Origin: Terfezia claveryi | Lineage: Eukaryota > Ascomycota > Pezizomycetes > Pezizales > Pezizaceae | NCBI GenBank assembly: GCA_015179025.1 | Contig: WHUX01000177.1 | Location: 45,855-109,854, forward strand | DNA length: 64,000 nt | Direction of reading: 5' to 3' | Part shown: piece by piece, positions 1-14,079 of the stretch | Numbering within the stretch: the first letter of the stretch is position 1 | Layout of the letters: each line of letters starts with the position of its first letter | Translations under genes and position numbers: made by a program | Notes under the pieces: generated by a model | Told to the model about the DNA's origin: nothing | What the model saw: only the letters and a program-made list of their open reading frames with translations | The model's database searches: none

Positions 1-1614
<1,614 letters not shown>

Positions 1615-4440
1615 GGCAGCGTCCATGGTGTGGTTGTGGGTGAGGTGAGGTGATGGACATGCCATTGGGACAGTGTAGAGGCATATAATTGAGGTGGTGA
1701 TGTTCGATATAGATATCCATAGTGGGGTTTTGTGTTTTGTATAAAAGTGTGAACATCGAAATATGTTTTTATATATATATATATATATTTTCTTCATCTC
1801 TTTTTATTTAAATTTATGTTTGTGATTTGCATAACCTTTGTTCCGTAGTTACTATCACTAACTGGGTAAGGATCGGATACCTAGATATGGTGACACTTAC
1901 TACGTCAGCAACTATGCAACAAGATCAAGGAAGAACCATGCCTATGGCTTAATTATAGTCGCTGAATTTGATTGTTGAATCTGAACTTGCTATTGTACTT
2001 ATGGCCTCTGCAGCACCTACAACCCCCCTCTCTACTGCTATCTCAACTACTTTTCCGGCTGTTAATAGCATGAACAGACGCCTCCTAAGTGATATCCTTA
2101 AACTGCTACCTCATGCAATAACGTTTTTGAGGCTGCTGAATACCTCTATCTCATATTTTCGGTCTCGCAGCGTAGTCTCGCGGCGTGATCAAAGGAGTAC
2201 TACATTAATACAGTACCAATTCCCTAGCGGGGCACCAAATCATCCCGCCGCGTTGTTGGGTTTAACCAAAACAGCGGAGAGATGTCTGAGGGTCGGGGCT
2301 ATTGACAGAGATAGAATGATTTACCTATATGGAGTAAAAAGTGGTGAGAGAATGTGACGTCAACAGACTAGGGTTTTTGTACGAGAGTAACCTGCTTTGA
2401 GGAGTCTTCAGGGTAACGCACGAGTAGGCGAGGTTCCCTCTGCATCTTTAGGTCTCTCTCTACATGGTAGGAGTCTTACCATTAGACAAATGTGCCTTTC
2501 CTGCTGTAATTTTTCACGTTTATGTATTGGTACGTATCCTGAAACCCGACACAAGACTAAATCCTCTATCTACTTCACTATGAGGCTCCGGGTTGGGTAT
2601 GCCATTACTTCTGTATTGCTATATACTTATGGGCGTGGGTATCAACAAGGTTTATACCTCGTGACTCTCAATTATTGATGACTTCACGGACTTACTTTTT
2701 TTTTTTTCACTTGAGTGGTGCATCGGTTATCCTCGGACGTTTCTACCACGTCGACAACTGAGTTTAGATCCTAGAGTGTCCTCCTTATCATGATTCTGCC
2801 TTTTCTCAGAAACCTATTTTGCTAAAATAATCAGGCAAAAATGATGATTTGAAAACGGCGAATGCCAAACTTGAATTTTGGCAACGCCCCACACTCCTGG
2901 GTCTGTGTCCTCTGCTAGGCTTGCACTGTGATAATCTATATTAGGCCTTTTGGCTCGGGTTAGTCGCCGGGAAGCTCAGAGATTTCGAAAGCGGAATGTT
3001 CGCAAATGCCGTAAATAACATTTAAAGTATGTACCACTAGGAGAGAGAAGTGTTACTTGCAAAGCCCAGAGATAAAAAGTCCGTTAGTAGAAAATAATAT
3101 TTATATATATAATTTTTTTTCCCCAGGCAGCTAATTACCTATATACCAGTAGATATCTACTCGGCAGGCAAAGTTGTGCTACAAATTTCTTTTATTTTTT
3201 TTTTAAAAAAAATCAACGACAATTGAAAGCCAGACTCACATCAATTAGATGACCACTATTATCCAAGCCGCCAACGGTTTAGAGTTGACCACTGGACAAG
3301 GCCATAAGTTGATCTACAATATTCCCTGTACGGTAAAGTTGTTGTGTGTAGTAAATGAGTTGTATGTATCGCATATTGTGCTTTCACTAACATCATGGTA
3401 GTGCATAATCTTTGGCGTTTTGCCGCCCACCCCCCAACTACTGTTGAATCAGCCCGCTTTTTTGGCTGGTTCCTTTGCCGGAATCTGTAGGGGGTGATGT
3501 GTGGAAAAACAGTAAGATATGAAGGGGACAGGAGAAGAGAGGCGGGAGAAACAGACGGGAAGGAAGAGCGGCGCGCGTGGAAAGTGGTGGTGGGGGGGCT
3601 ATGGGTGGCTTTACAAGGTCCTTGGTCAAACCCATCCATATTATTATCATCCATAGATCACCGTTCATAGGCATCTTCCAGGCTGGGAGAGCTCCTATGT
3701 CTCTACTACATATGCTCCTGCGTGACCAAAGTCCCTCTCTCCTCCCCTCTCCCCTTCCCAATCTTCGACCACCCTTGCATGGTCCTCCAGTTTAGTTGTA
3801 CGCAGTATAATGCGCCCAAATTCCCTTCCAGCAATCGTAATTTCGGAATATTCTTGCCTCTTGCCCCAAAAGCCCCACCTCATCACCATTCCCGTCTCAT
3901 AGCTTTGAAGGGTGAAGGGAATTAATCATAAGCTAGTCTGGTATTGCTTATCAGCCCTTCATCTCTCTTGAAAATCTATGCCTTCTTCGTTCCATTAGGA
4001 CTTTTTCTCTAATAAATCAGCTAACTAGTATGACAATAATGTAGGATATAGGGAACATTATGCTTATATATTCTTAACTCTTACTCAAGCTATTTGCCAG
4101 TTAGATGATCTTGCCTGCTTTCTCTTTTAAAGCATGTCTGTCCCCACTCTTAACCCAACCTTACACTTCTAATTAACTCTCTATCAAGACTTCAAAACTT
4201 TATTGATACTACTATTGGCAACGTGCAAGAGGGACTTAAATATTACCAATAGGCGCATAAGGTTCAATCATCTCTGGGCTCGGCAGCCAACACTACTACC
4301 TCTGACCATTCCCCCCCTCTCCTGTCCGGTTCAGCTAATAATTTCTTATATATATGTACAGTACATATTTTTTATTCTGGGATTTCATAAGTCCGGTCCG
4401 GTTCATACATTTGCCCAATTAAACAAATAAAAGTTTGCTC

Positions 4441-4488
4441 TGTAATACCGGGCGTTCTGGTATAGCAAGTTGCAAGTGCACAGTAACA
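4441..4488. repeat. Degenerate pogo-like terminal repeat
   Basis: The segment reads TAATACCGGGCG then TCTGGTATAGCAAGTTGCAA and ends near a TA. Its complement resembles the TIR of the better-preserved element at 21892-22239 (AACCTTGCTATACCGGAC). It is probably an eroded end of the same family. No partner end was found, so the call is weak. Confidence 0.35.
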
Positions 4489-5840
4489 AGTACTTACACA
4501 GTTGGTCAACGGAACAAATGCAAGAGAACGCAGCACAAATATCCATCGAAAATCAGCCGAAGTTTCTATTACAGGTCTGCTATGAGGGGGCCAATGTGAA
4601 GGGAAAACGTATGTTTACTGCTACTTGAGTAAGTTTTACAGAGCATAGGCAGTTATTGTTAAGTTATATGAATTAGTGGTAGAAATGAACTGTGAGGAAG
4701 ACGGCTATGAAACATACGCAAAACGAGCTGAAGGTTGCGAATATCAAAGGAGCCTGTAAAGAATACATTCCATGGGAGAGAGAGATTCTATCAGCTGGAC
4801 AAGGTGAGCATATAGTCAATAACTGGGATATGTAAAAACTGTTAACGAGATTTAAGGACGTGGTTGTTTTTTTGTGCATTTATTTAGCGAAGGTGAGCGA
4901 AGGAATCATAGTAATGAGTAGTATTTAAAAACTTAAAATAATATTAAGATTAAAAAAAATTAAAAATACATACGAAAAGACTCATTATGAATGTGATATG
5001 CTTGCATAAAACCTTTTCTCTATGCAACCTGGAAGGTATGTCTTGCATAATATTTACATAGGCCAATGAGACCATTTCCTATAATAAGGAGAGTTCGATC
5101 GAGATTGATATTTACATATTCTACGTTAATGTGGCACGTTGGCGATTTTCCAAATGCGAGTAGGATTGTATAAGGAACTAAGACCATTCCTTACTTATCT
5201 ACTACTCTGTACTAAAACTATCTATATCTTTGAGTTCTCTCACTCCTCTCTGACCCTACTCCCGCTATATTCCACTTAGTTTATGTTCTCACTTTGGAAG
5301 CGTCTGGTCATGCTATTAACAGCCGTATACGCGGAAGATAAATTACAGTAGAGAGGGTTGTATGTGCTGCTGAGGCTGTGGGTACTACAGCAAGTTCAGA
5401 GCAACTCTGATCGGGCTGTTGATGCAATAATCAAATTCAGCGACTGTAATCAAGTGGGCTATAGGCATGGTTACCGTATTCCTTGATCTCGTTGCCAGTT
5501 AGTGATAATAAGTACAAACTACAAAATACGGCGTTGGAAGTCATGAACAAGTAGTAGTAGTAAGTAACCGGACCATAGTATGATATGATACATTGAACAT
5601 GATGTCTCAAGCGGTAAGTTTGATTTGACAACCAGTTCAGCACAGCCCGTGAACCGTTGATCAGTATGGGACGTTAATGATGGGTGACGGTTGTCCAATC
5701 GTCACCCCACACACGAATACGAGTGAGCAAGCCCCAGGTGATGTCAATAGTTGCCTCAAAAATGGATGATTGCTCGGAATATTATTACCACATCGACTGA
5801 GCACATGTCATGGAGATACTGTACATATATATAAATATAT

Positions 5841-5913
5841 CTCATATATAAGTATATCTCATATATAAGTATATCTCATATATAAGTATATCTCATATAT
5901 AAGTATATATCTC
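5841..5913. repeat. 17-bp AT-rich minisatellite
   Basis: Four direct copies of CTCATATATAAGTATAT run head to tail, with a shorter related stretch just before them (from about 5826). It is intergenic, with no coding role seen. Confidence 0.9.
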
Positions 5914-5962
5914 CAGATAACAAAATACATGGTACTGTATTAATCACTCTGCATTTGGAGAT

Positions 5963-5980
5963 CCCCCCCCCCCCCCCCCC
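5963..5980. repeat. Poly-C tract (18 bp)
   Basis: An uninterrupted run of C, followed by AACCCCC. Such a run is prone to length variation and sequencing error. Confidence 0.95.
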
Positions 5981-6522
5981 AACCCCCAGAGGCAGAGGCC
6001 ACCCGTTGCCTGAATTTAATATAGCCTTGTACCAACCCCGGTGACAGCCTGACGTTATTTACCGTTTTTCCACAAAAAAAGGTCACCCCCAGCAGCTTGG
6101 AAACGGGAGGGAGCAGCCTTTGCAGTTTTTTCTTTATCTTTTTTTCTTTTTTACCAAGTGCGGGATATTGTAGTCGAGATTGAAACGTTTACGTTAATAT
6201 TGCAAGAAGATGATAGGGATAAAGCGATGGGTCTCCGATGCCGACAGATCTCGCCCGAGGAACGGGATATATTAATATTTATATGTACAGAGCCAGTATT
6301 TGGTATGTTGTGACTCTTGATCCTGACCTTTCCCAACAGACCAGGGAACATTCGTCAAGTGACATGGGGCTGAGGCATCCATCTCGATGCTTGATAGAAC
6401 AGCTCTTCCCAAGGCACGGCTTATATCTCCTGTACCTACTCCGTATGTACCTACTTGCATGGCCCTCAACTCACAACGAGCCCTCACAAAATGGCAAAAA
6501 TAAGGGAAAAAAAATAACGGGG

Positions 6523-6553
<31 letters not shown>
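6523..6553. repeat. Poly-A tract (31 bp)
   Basis: An uninterrupted run of A. The poly-Phe and poly-Lys open frames crossing it are artefacts of the run. Confidence 0.95.
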
Positions 6554-6554
<1 letters not shown>

Positions 6555-7417
6555 ACATGATAAATTGTAAATAACACCTACTTTAAGCCTGAGCGACCCA
6601 CAGGCAGTATGTGTAGAAGTATATGTAGGTGCCGGCTTGTAGACAGGCAGCTGTGCCCACCTGCGAGTGCGAGCTGCGGTTGGCTGCTCACCTCTACCCT
6701 CTCACCAGCCAACCAACCCCCCCCCCTCCCCCTTCACCCCCTATCACATCGTCACGAGCGCAAGTATCCTCAGGCGGTACTCTGATTTGCTAACCCTCCC
6801 CCCTTCCCTCCTCCCTTCACAGCGTACATACGACACCCAGCTTCTCTAGATCTCCGCTTACATCTCCATCGCATTCAACTGCGATTGCACCCATATACCC
6901 CAAACTTACGCTCTGCATCTGCATCGCAGCTTCAAGTTCTTGGTTTTATTTCAAAAAGGTAGGCACGCAGGCATGGTTACTGCGTTGTAAAGAGTTGGCT
7001 ATAACAAGGGCGAGTGCATACATATCAGGCATACGGCCGACAACTCCCAGCACAGCTCCAAATTCAGGAAGCGGTCTGGTGGTTCGAAACGCCAGAGTTA
7101 GTGCCTCGTTTATCTAAAGCTACTGGACCAGCTTACTCGCCTAGCTAACAACCCACACCCCCCCCCCCCTCTCCTCTCTCTTTGAATTACATCTTCATTC
7201 TCAAAGAAATCACCGTTACATCCCCACCGTGTACACGAGACGGAGGGATTAAGAACCGCAAGAAGTGGTTGTATGCTGAACAGGGCTAATATATTTCTTT
7301 GAAAATAAATTTACAAAGAGAGACGTCTACCATCAACGCACTGCGTCCCTGGGGGCTTTTGACGATCGCGAGTCGAGGAAGCTCCGCCAAATAGGTAGCT
7401 GATAGTTAATTGAGAAC

Positions 7418-8886
7418 ATGGTGCAGCCATCGAAGCTCTCCCTCTCTGGAGGTACAAGCAGGCAGCAAGTTGTCGCGTCTAGCTCCACTAGGGAACCTCC
7501 CGCGACCACGCTGGGGGGATTCGCGAGGGCTGAGAACCTCCCTACCCAGGAGAGAGATGGTATGAATTATTCGCATCAGATAACTACAAAACAGTTAACC
7601 ATTATCCTCCAGATTCCTGGATCGAAGTCTCCTCGCAACCCTCGGACGACACATACTCTTCAGCAGACGAAATCCTCAGCGATGGTCTAAACCTCAACCC
7701 AACTTCCCATGGCTCAAACATCCGCCAACGTAAGCGCAAGCTGCGGCGGAACGAAATCCTCCTTGGACGGACAGAGACTAGTAAAGCCTACGACCACAGC
7801 GCGGATGATCTCTCCGAGGTGGAGATGGTAGAGGGCAGTTTGAGCTCTGGCCCTGGGTCGTCCATTGGAGAACTACCTCAGCAGGAGGATTTTGAGTCCT
7901 CGTCATCCGCGGCAGGGGAAGAAGACGAAGGGACTAGCAGTGAAGAAGAAGAGATTGAAGGTGAAGAGGAAGATACGGGGACAATGTTAGGCGTTGGATA
8001 TAGAAATGATGAGCGACTTCACCATCACCATCATCATCACCATCATCATCACCAAAGGGTACAAGGGAGGTACTCCACCCACTCAGTCTCGGAGTTTCAT
8101 CGCACCCTTGAATCGCACAACCCCTCTCACAGCTTCCTTCGGCACCGCAACTCGCATTGCGTGGGGAGTACTGGGCGGCAACTACACCCACATCCATCTT
8201 CAGAGACGAAAGAGCACCATGATGAGGTGCTTATGGCGTCGTTGTCGACGCTGCTGTCCTGCGCCGCGGCTGCCAGGGGGTTGCCGAAGGTTTCCCAACA
8301 GCAGGGAGCTAGTTCACCTGGTGGAGGGCCTTCGAGAGTGCCGACCATGTCTAGTAGTAGGGTCCAGTTGGATACTTTGCACTTAGTCCCTGACCAGGTC
8401 ATGTCCGAGGCCCACAAACCCTTCGCAGCAGCTGGAGAAACTACATCATCTCCGAAAGAAAATACTACCACTACTGGCATCACCACCACCTGGGCTGCAA
8501 TATCAGCTGACCACAGTACTCGCTCACGCGGCCCAATAAGCCCATCCCCAACAAATGCCAGCTCCCGCGATAGCTCTAAGAAGCCCACCACAACTACAAC
8601 GAGTAAGAAACGGTCTTCGTCCACGAGTAAACCCCGAACTAGATCCTCCTCTCCTCGCAGGCGCACCAGTAGACTCACATCTACGCTCTCCTCGACAGAT
8701 GCCTCGCTATTGACGTTGGCGGTCTCGGCTGGGGCAGTGATTATCTTGAGCGCGATTAGTTTCTCGGCGGGATATGTTCTGGGGAAGGAGGTGGGTAAGC
8801 TGGAGGTCGTGGGGAGTGCAGTGGGACGGACGGGGAGTGTCGTTAGGGAGGCACAGAGGGGGGGAGGGGGTTGGTGGGTGGGGTAG
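7418..8886 (+). CDS. Conserved fungal-type protein, probable tail-anchored membrane protein with poly-His run
   Basis: Two exons, 7418-7559 and 7613-8886. The intron 7560-7612 (GTATGA..CCAG) splits a codon in phase 1, and splicing joins the short first frame exactly to the long second one, giving about 471 aa. The spliced junction reads DSWIEVSSQPSDDTYSSADE, a motif style I associate with uncharacterised filamentous-fungal proteins (from memory, unverified). It is followed by an acidic Ser/Glu region, a run of 12 His (about 8020-8055), a Ser/Thr/Arg-rich disordered stretch, and one hydrophobic helix near the C-terminus (LLTLAVSAGAVIILSAISFSAGYVLG, about 8707-8784). A short charged/Gly tail follows. 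The single late helix suggests tail anchoring (inference). No enzymatic domain is recognised. Confidence 0.75.
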
Positions 8887-11259
8887 GGAGAGTGGTTAGT
8901 GTTAGTGCTTAAGAGGTAATTTGGGTGCGGGATTGGGAGTGGTGATCATTGGGGATGGAGATCGTTGGCAATGAAGGTAATATGTGATTCCAACTGGAGA
9001 GTGGTGAAATACTGAGATATTTTATGGCCGTTGTATGGTACTTTGGCATTGTTTCCTTGGTCACCGGAGGGGGTTGTGAGTTGTGAGGTGCGAGTTACAT
9101 TCCATACATACATACCGTGCTGCATGCAGTTCAGGTCTGTTCTGTTCTCATTGTTGCAGATGTTTCAAATTTTCTCCTCCGCTTACAATCTCTCTCTCTT
9201 TCTTTTCTGTTTCTTTCTCTCGAGCGACCCATCAAGGGCGCTTTTTAGGGGTGGGGCCTCAGACCGCGCCATTCATTGAGGGCATCCCCTGGAGATAAAC
9301 CGCTCGGGGGATGTGCAGCAGGGTGTTTAATATTTTCGATCGTATGCGATCATATGCGAATCATATGCCTAATGAAGGATTGGAGTTTTTCTTGTTCTCG
9401 ATGGGGATAAGAATAATTATGATATGGGAACCGGGCCGGCAGCCAGGTTTTTTTTTATATGTTTTCTGATGTTTGTTGTGTATGTGTATGTGTTTGTATT
9501 GTTCATATTACTATATGTCTGTCGATGCCTTTATGGTTTGTAGCTATGTTTAATGTCTGGATTGTGATAGGAGCTTGGAAATTGATATTTTTTTGAAATT
9601 TTTTAAGATATTTTGAGATATTTTGAGATTTATTTAGGTGAATGAAGTGTTGCGTACTTGCGGATACTCATGGGAGCTGAGACTGGGGTTTACCCTGTTC
9701 ATGCTGCATATATGTAGAATGTGCCATACCAGTCATATTAGAACGTTCCGTTCCGTTTCCTCTCGGACCCTAGATATCTTCAGTGCTTGTTGGGTTAGGG
9801 AGAGGACTTGTAGCTCAAACCCCCGAATATATGCTGCAATGTGTATACAGTATAGCACAATCCATCTAGGTAGCCCCTGTAGGAAACCCCTGAAGTGTCT
9901 CTAAATGAGACTTCCATGGATGCCATATACGGGCTTGGCCCCAGCTTTAAATCGCAGCAACGGGCTGTATCCACATCCGAGACTTGCCACTTGTTCTCAA
10001 AAACATGTGATTGATATATTTCACCGTCCCCGGGCAACTAAGACCCATATTTCCGCGGCCCCTCTTCTCTCCTTCTGCCCCCCTTCGATCTGTACACTGG
10101 GTTAAAATAAAACAAAAAGCAAAAACAAAAACATAGGAAAACGGTGGCTGAGCTCAGCTGACTTGACAAACAGATGATGATACAATAACAAGTCCAATAG
10201 AGGGAGCGCAAGGCTACGGTATCGTTGTGTAAGCGCCCAATACCACCGCATGACTCTATCATTAGGAACCTGAAAAAAAAATTAAACATCAAGAATAGAA
10301 ATTAAGAATGCAAGTAATTGGAGGGTAATGATAACCATAACCCCCGCCAACTCCATTACTGAACCTTTTCCACCGAGAAAAAAATATCAAAACTCCAAGC
10401 CAAACCTCACAAGCATTGAATAAACACAAAAATAAGGCTGATAGAAGAATACTATCGAGGAGAAAGATAACGAGGCAAAGATATAGGGGGTGTACAGTAT
10501 GAGCACAGCAAGAAAATGAAAAGTTGACATAGGAAATTTGTTGTGTATATTCTTATATGATGTAGAATCTTTTCGACCGTATGGTATGTGGTGTGGTAGG
10601 AAAAATGATTGTAATGAGCACGTTGCTCAAAATAATGAACCCAAAAATATATCAAGAGTAAGCCCAAAATGACGCTGAGCCACCATGACCATCAGCACGG
10701 CTGATACTAAGAATGTTAATGGTACAAATGCCGTTACAAGGCATTTGTGATCCTTGCCGCCTCCATAGCAAGGAATTCCACCATCCTTCCACGTTACCCC
10801 CGCGGAAGACGACTCAAGATGCACCGTACGCCCCGCCGATTAGTCGCCCACGTTGCATCGTATGCCGTCTGGTGATTGTGGCGGTGGTGATGTGAATCTA
10901 TGAGATTGTGCACATTCCACAGAACTTTGACCCCTAAAACGTCGAAACACAGATTGTATAAGCGCATATCCTTGAAAGTTTGAGATAAATGAAAGCCCAA
11001 ATAAATGTATAGGAAACATATTTCCCATCCTCTTTTCCATATGGGTAATAGGTCATTGATCGTTGCAAATTATTTCCGTTGTCCATGCAGTCCAGTCCAC
11101 CGTAAATCAAGTAGAAAAGAAAAGAAACATTATGGTAGATTACAAGCAATAATGAGAAATACAAACGCCATTAATTTCCTATAAGTCCATGCATAACACA
11201 TGACAGGAGTGGGATATCAGAATACTCTATCCACAAATTTCCTGTACCAAAGAACCTAG
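8887..11259. other. Intergenic region, no gene seen
   Basis: T-rich and GT-rich tracts occur (about 9445-9500) and repeated GATATTTT-like words near 9585-9635. The small open frames on both strands have no protein-like composition. The right part is probably the 3' UTR of the minus-strand gene ending at 11260. Confidence 0.55.
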
Positions 11260-12522
11260 CTACTTTACCTCTTCTTTCTTGAGCTTGTCAATCTTAGACT
11301 TCTCTTTCTTGCCAGGCTTGTTACCCCTATCGGTTGGCTTTACTGTAGATGCAGACGAGACACTCTTGACAGATCTCGCAGAGATACTTGGGGCCTTCTT
11401 CTCTTGCCCTGTAATTGTCCTTCTTTTCGCAGTCTTACTATCCGGGCGAACGCTGATCCTGCTCTCTGGGCGAATGTCGCTTGCCCGGCTTTCTGGACGA
11501 GCACTGGCCCTGCTCCCTGGCCTACTGGCTGGAATCCTATTCTCATCGATAGAATCCCTTCCAGTTGCCTTGATGGCCCTCTCAGCAACGGTCTTAGCCA
11601 TTGGAGCTGCAAAATTCCGCCTAGCAGCAGCTGGTACAGGAGTTCTGTTTCTCAGGCTGCTAGTTGCTTTGGCCTTGGGTTCCTTGACCTTAGGAGCAGG
11701 AGTCTCCTCCTTCACTTCTGGAATGGGCTCTTCAATCTTGGAGACAATTTCCTCCTCCTTGGGTGCAGGCTCTTCAACCGTTGGAGCGGGCTCTTCAACC
11801 TTGGGAGCCGGTACTTCAACATGAGCGGAGGGTTCCTCCTCCTCAGGAGCCGGTTGCTTTACGGTTGAGGCAACACTCTTGACGGACTTGATGCTAGCAG
11901 ATGAGGACAAAATCCCTGACTGCCTCCTCTGTGCAGCAAGAGCAGCCGCCTGAGCAGCTGCCTGCATGATAGGTGTTGGCACGGTAATCTGTGTTTTTGG
12001 TACTAGGTCACTCGAAGGTAGCGGATGAGCGGAGGGCTTCTTGGAGGCGGTTGTAGAAACGGTAGCTACAGACGAAATGGAAGCTGATCGAGCAAGACTT
12101 GGTGGGCGAGGAGGTGGAGCAATGCCCAATGTCTGCTTAAGCTCGCCCCACTCATTTGCTTGCTCCATATCTTCAAAATTCTGTTCATAAGAGTACGGTT
12201 AGAAGAGCAATCTGGTTACAAGAACCAATATAGAGGAACCCACCCCAAGCACCATGCCATCGTGCACGACTACTGGCAATCTCTTACCGTTGCCTCTCCG
12301 CTTCCAGAGTAGCCTCGCTTTTTCGTCTGTTGCGACGTCCACTGCAACAAATGGGACCTTCATGGTAATAAGCAACAGCTCCAGACGGGAAGTAGCTGTA
12401 ATGATTGCACTCTGGCCAGAGGTGAGTGAAGTCAGAAGGAAGTATGTTTCGGAGTCCCTGGTGATGTCGGGAACGTCTTTCGATACGCCGGCAGCGGGTG
12501 CTGGTAATCCCAGAATCGGCAT
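11260..12522 (-). CDS. Thioredoxin-fold (glutaredoxin/SH3BGR-like) protein with long disordered tail
   Basis: Two exons on the minus strand: 12522-12244 and 12180-11260. The 63-bp intron 12181-12243 (GTGGGT..ACAG) falls between codons, giving 399 aa. Residues about 26-105 look like a small thioredoxin-like domain: a TSGQSAIITATSRLELLL segment where the redox motif would sit, then PFVAVDVATDEKARLLW and LPVVVHDG with a cis-Pro-type LP. No CxxC is present, as in SH3-binding glutamate-rich (SH3BGR) proteins, so redox activity is unlikely. The rest is disordered, with a Pro/Glu/Lys repeat (EEPAP, PAPKVEEP) and a basic Ser/Arg-rich end. The start is the first ATG upstream of the domain. Function is unknown. 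Confidence 0.78.
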
Positions 12523-14079
12523 GATTGCTTTGATTTTGATGGTGAGATGTAGAGTGTAACTTCTGTTTATTCGGTTGGAGAGATAGGATGTGAATCAAGT
12601 ACAGTGTAACTTGAACGATGGTTGAAAAAAAAAAGTTGGGTCAAGAGAGTGAAATAGAAGACCAAAAATAGATGCTTAAGAGAAAGAAGAAGTAAAGAAG
12701 AATAAAATATCAACAGACAGGCAAATGAAGGAGTGAAAATGCTTGCTGAAGATAAAGGGATCGAGAAGAGTGCAGTGTTTGGTGGTTTCGGTGTTAGAAT
12801 TGAGATTCTCCATTCAACTCTTGCAATAGGCGTGGTTAGCTCAGGGGCAAAGCAGAGGCGCCTGAATATGTAAGCTCAGACAAGAAATAATAGGGCAGGA
12901 TTATTTTACAACCATCCAATATCACAACGTTTCCACCCAAATCAGACGTGATGACCTGCTGACTATTATTTCTAATGTCCATTATCTGGCTTTCATTAGA
13001 CCCGAATGGGGGGCAGTGGCGGATCCGTGATATCCCGGACTATCCCTACGCAGCGATGGTGCCCATCCCCTCCCCTCGGGCTAAGGAAGAATTGGGTGCC
13101 CAATTGCAACCTCTCACCGCAAATATCGTAAATACACAGATTACAAGCACATTATTCTCTGCCATTCGAGTCTCTCCTGTAGATCTATATATGGATACGT
13201 ATAGTCGCCCTTGCATAGATCCCATTGAAGGCGAGGGGTGCGTTGGTCTGTATACATCACTTAGCCAACAGCGATCGGATACCAGAGCATCAGTACACTA
13301 GCACCCGTCTTCTAACCGTCCGAATATCCCAAGTATTGATATTCGAAATGCAGTCGATTAACCGGTATGCAAAGAGCTATATCTTGACGCTGTAGCAAAG
13401 CCGCAGAAAAAGTATTGATGGAACAAAGACTGTAGTATCCATGGGGATAAGGAAGTGAACATAAAGGATATTTCGGGGCTAGAGACTTTTCATGAAAGAA
13501 AAGGTACAAATTGGTGAGAATGAATGAAAATGGAGTAGAAAAGACATGTGCTGTACCGACCCAAACCCCAAGGCTCCACCATCCAAAGCCAGACCTTAAC
13601 CCCTCCTCTTTTGCTTCTCCAATAATTACATATACACAATAAACAGACCGCGCCAATGGAAACAATATCGAGATCCAAGGAAATAACCCAAAGAGAACGT
13701 AAAACTGTCAAAAATAGCTTGAGAAGAAATAATGCTATGACGCAAATTAGATGCCGAATCCCAAGAGTCGACGGGTGTGCATTGTAATTCATCTTGAAAG
13801 ATGGCAAGACCCGCCACCATTTGTGATAGCAACAAGGGCCCCTTAGGGAACCGTAGAAATAAACTTAAAAACTTTGGAAGTAAGGGAATAGGAAAACAAC
13901 ATTGAATCAGATACCCGCCACGCAACCCAGAGGAAAAGAAGTGAACCGAAAAAAAAGCCGGATAAAAAGCAACAAATGAAGAGAAACAGACCATGGGACG
14001 GGATGAATCAAAATAGTAGATCTGATGTAAGGCTTTCCGTGGAGAAGTTCATCTATAAATATAGTAAGGGCATGCGAGT
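12523..14079. other. Intergenic region, no gene seen
   Basis: Lies between two minus-strand genes: promoter of the thioredoxin-fold gene on the left and 3' UTR of the bHLH gene on the right. Open frames at 13312-13994 are hydrophobic and Cys/Phe-rich without domain features, and I treat them as chance. Confidence 0.5.

Larger units (their letters stand above)
1615..7417. other. Long intergenic region without a recognisable gene
   Basis: About 5.8 kb with no protein-like open frame. It holds an AT microsatellite just after PEX6 (about 1771-1787), several T/A runs, a 17-bp minisatellite, a long poly-C and a long poly-A tract, and pyrimidine-rich stretches before the next gene (6700-6830 and 7150-7185). 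A degraded pogo-like terminus may lie near 4441-4488. The small open frames here (for example 1968-2357 and 3577-3795) look like chance readings. Confidence 0.6.

Noticed and set aside
3925..3960. TAGTCTGGTATTGC, resembling the micro-insertions
   Set aside because: Flanks ATAAGC/GCTTAT are inverted, not direct, repeats, and the motif diverges after TAGTCTGGT.
6238..6577. ORFs with poly-Lys and poly-Phe
   Set aside because: Created by the 31-bp A run.
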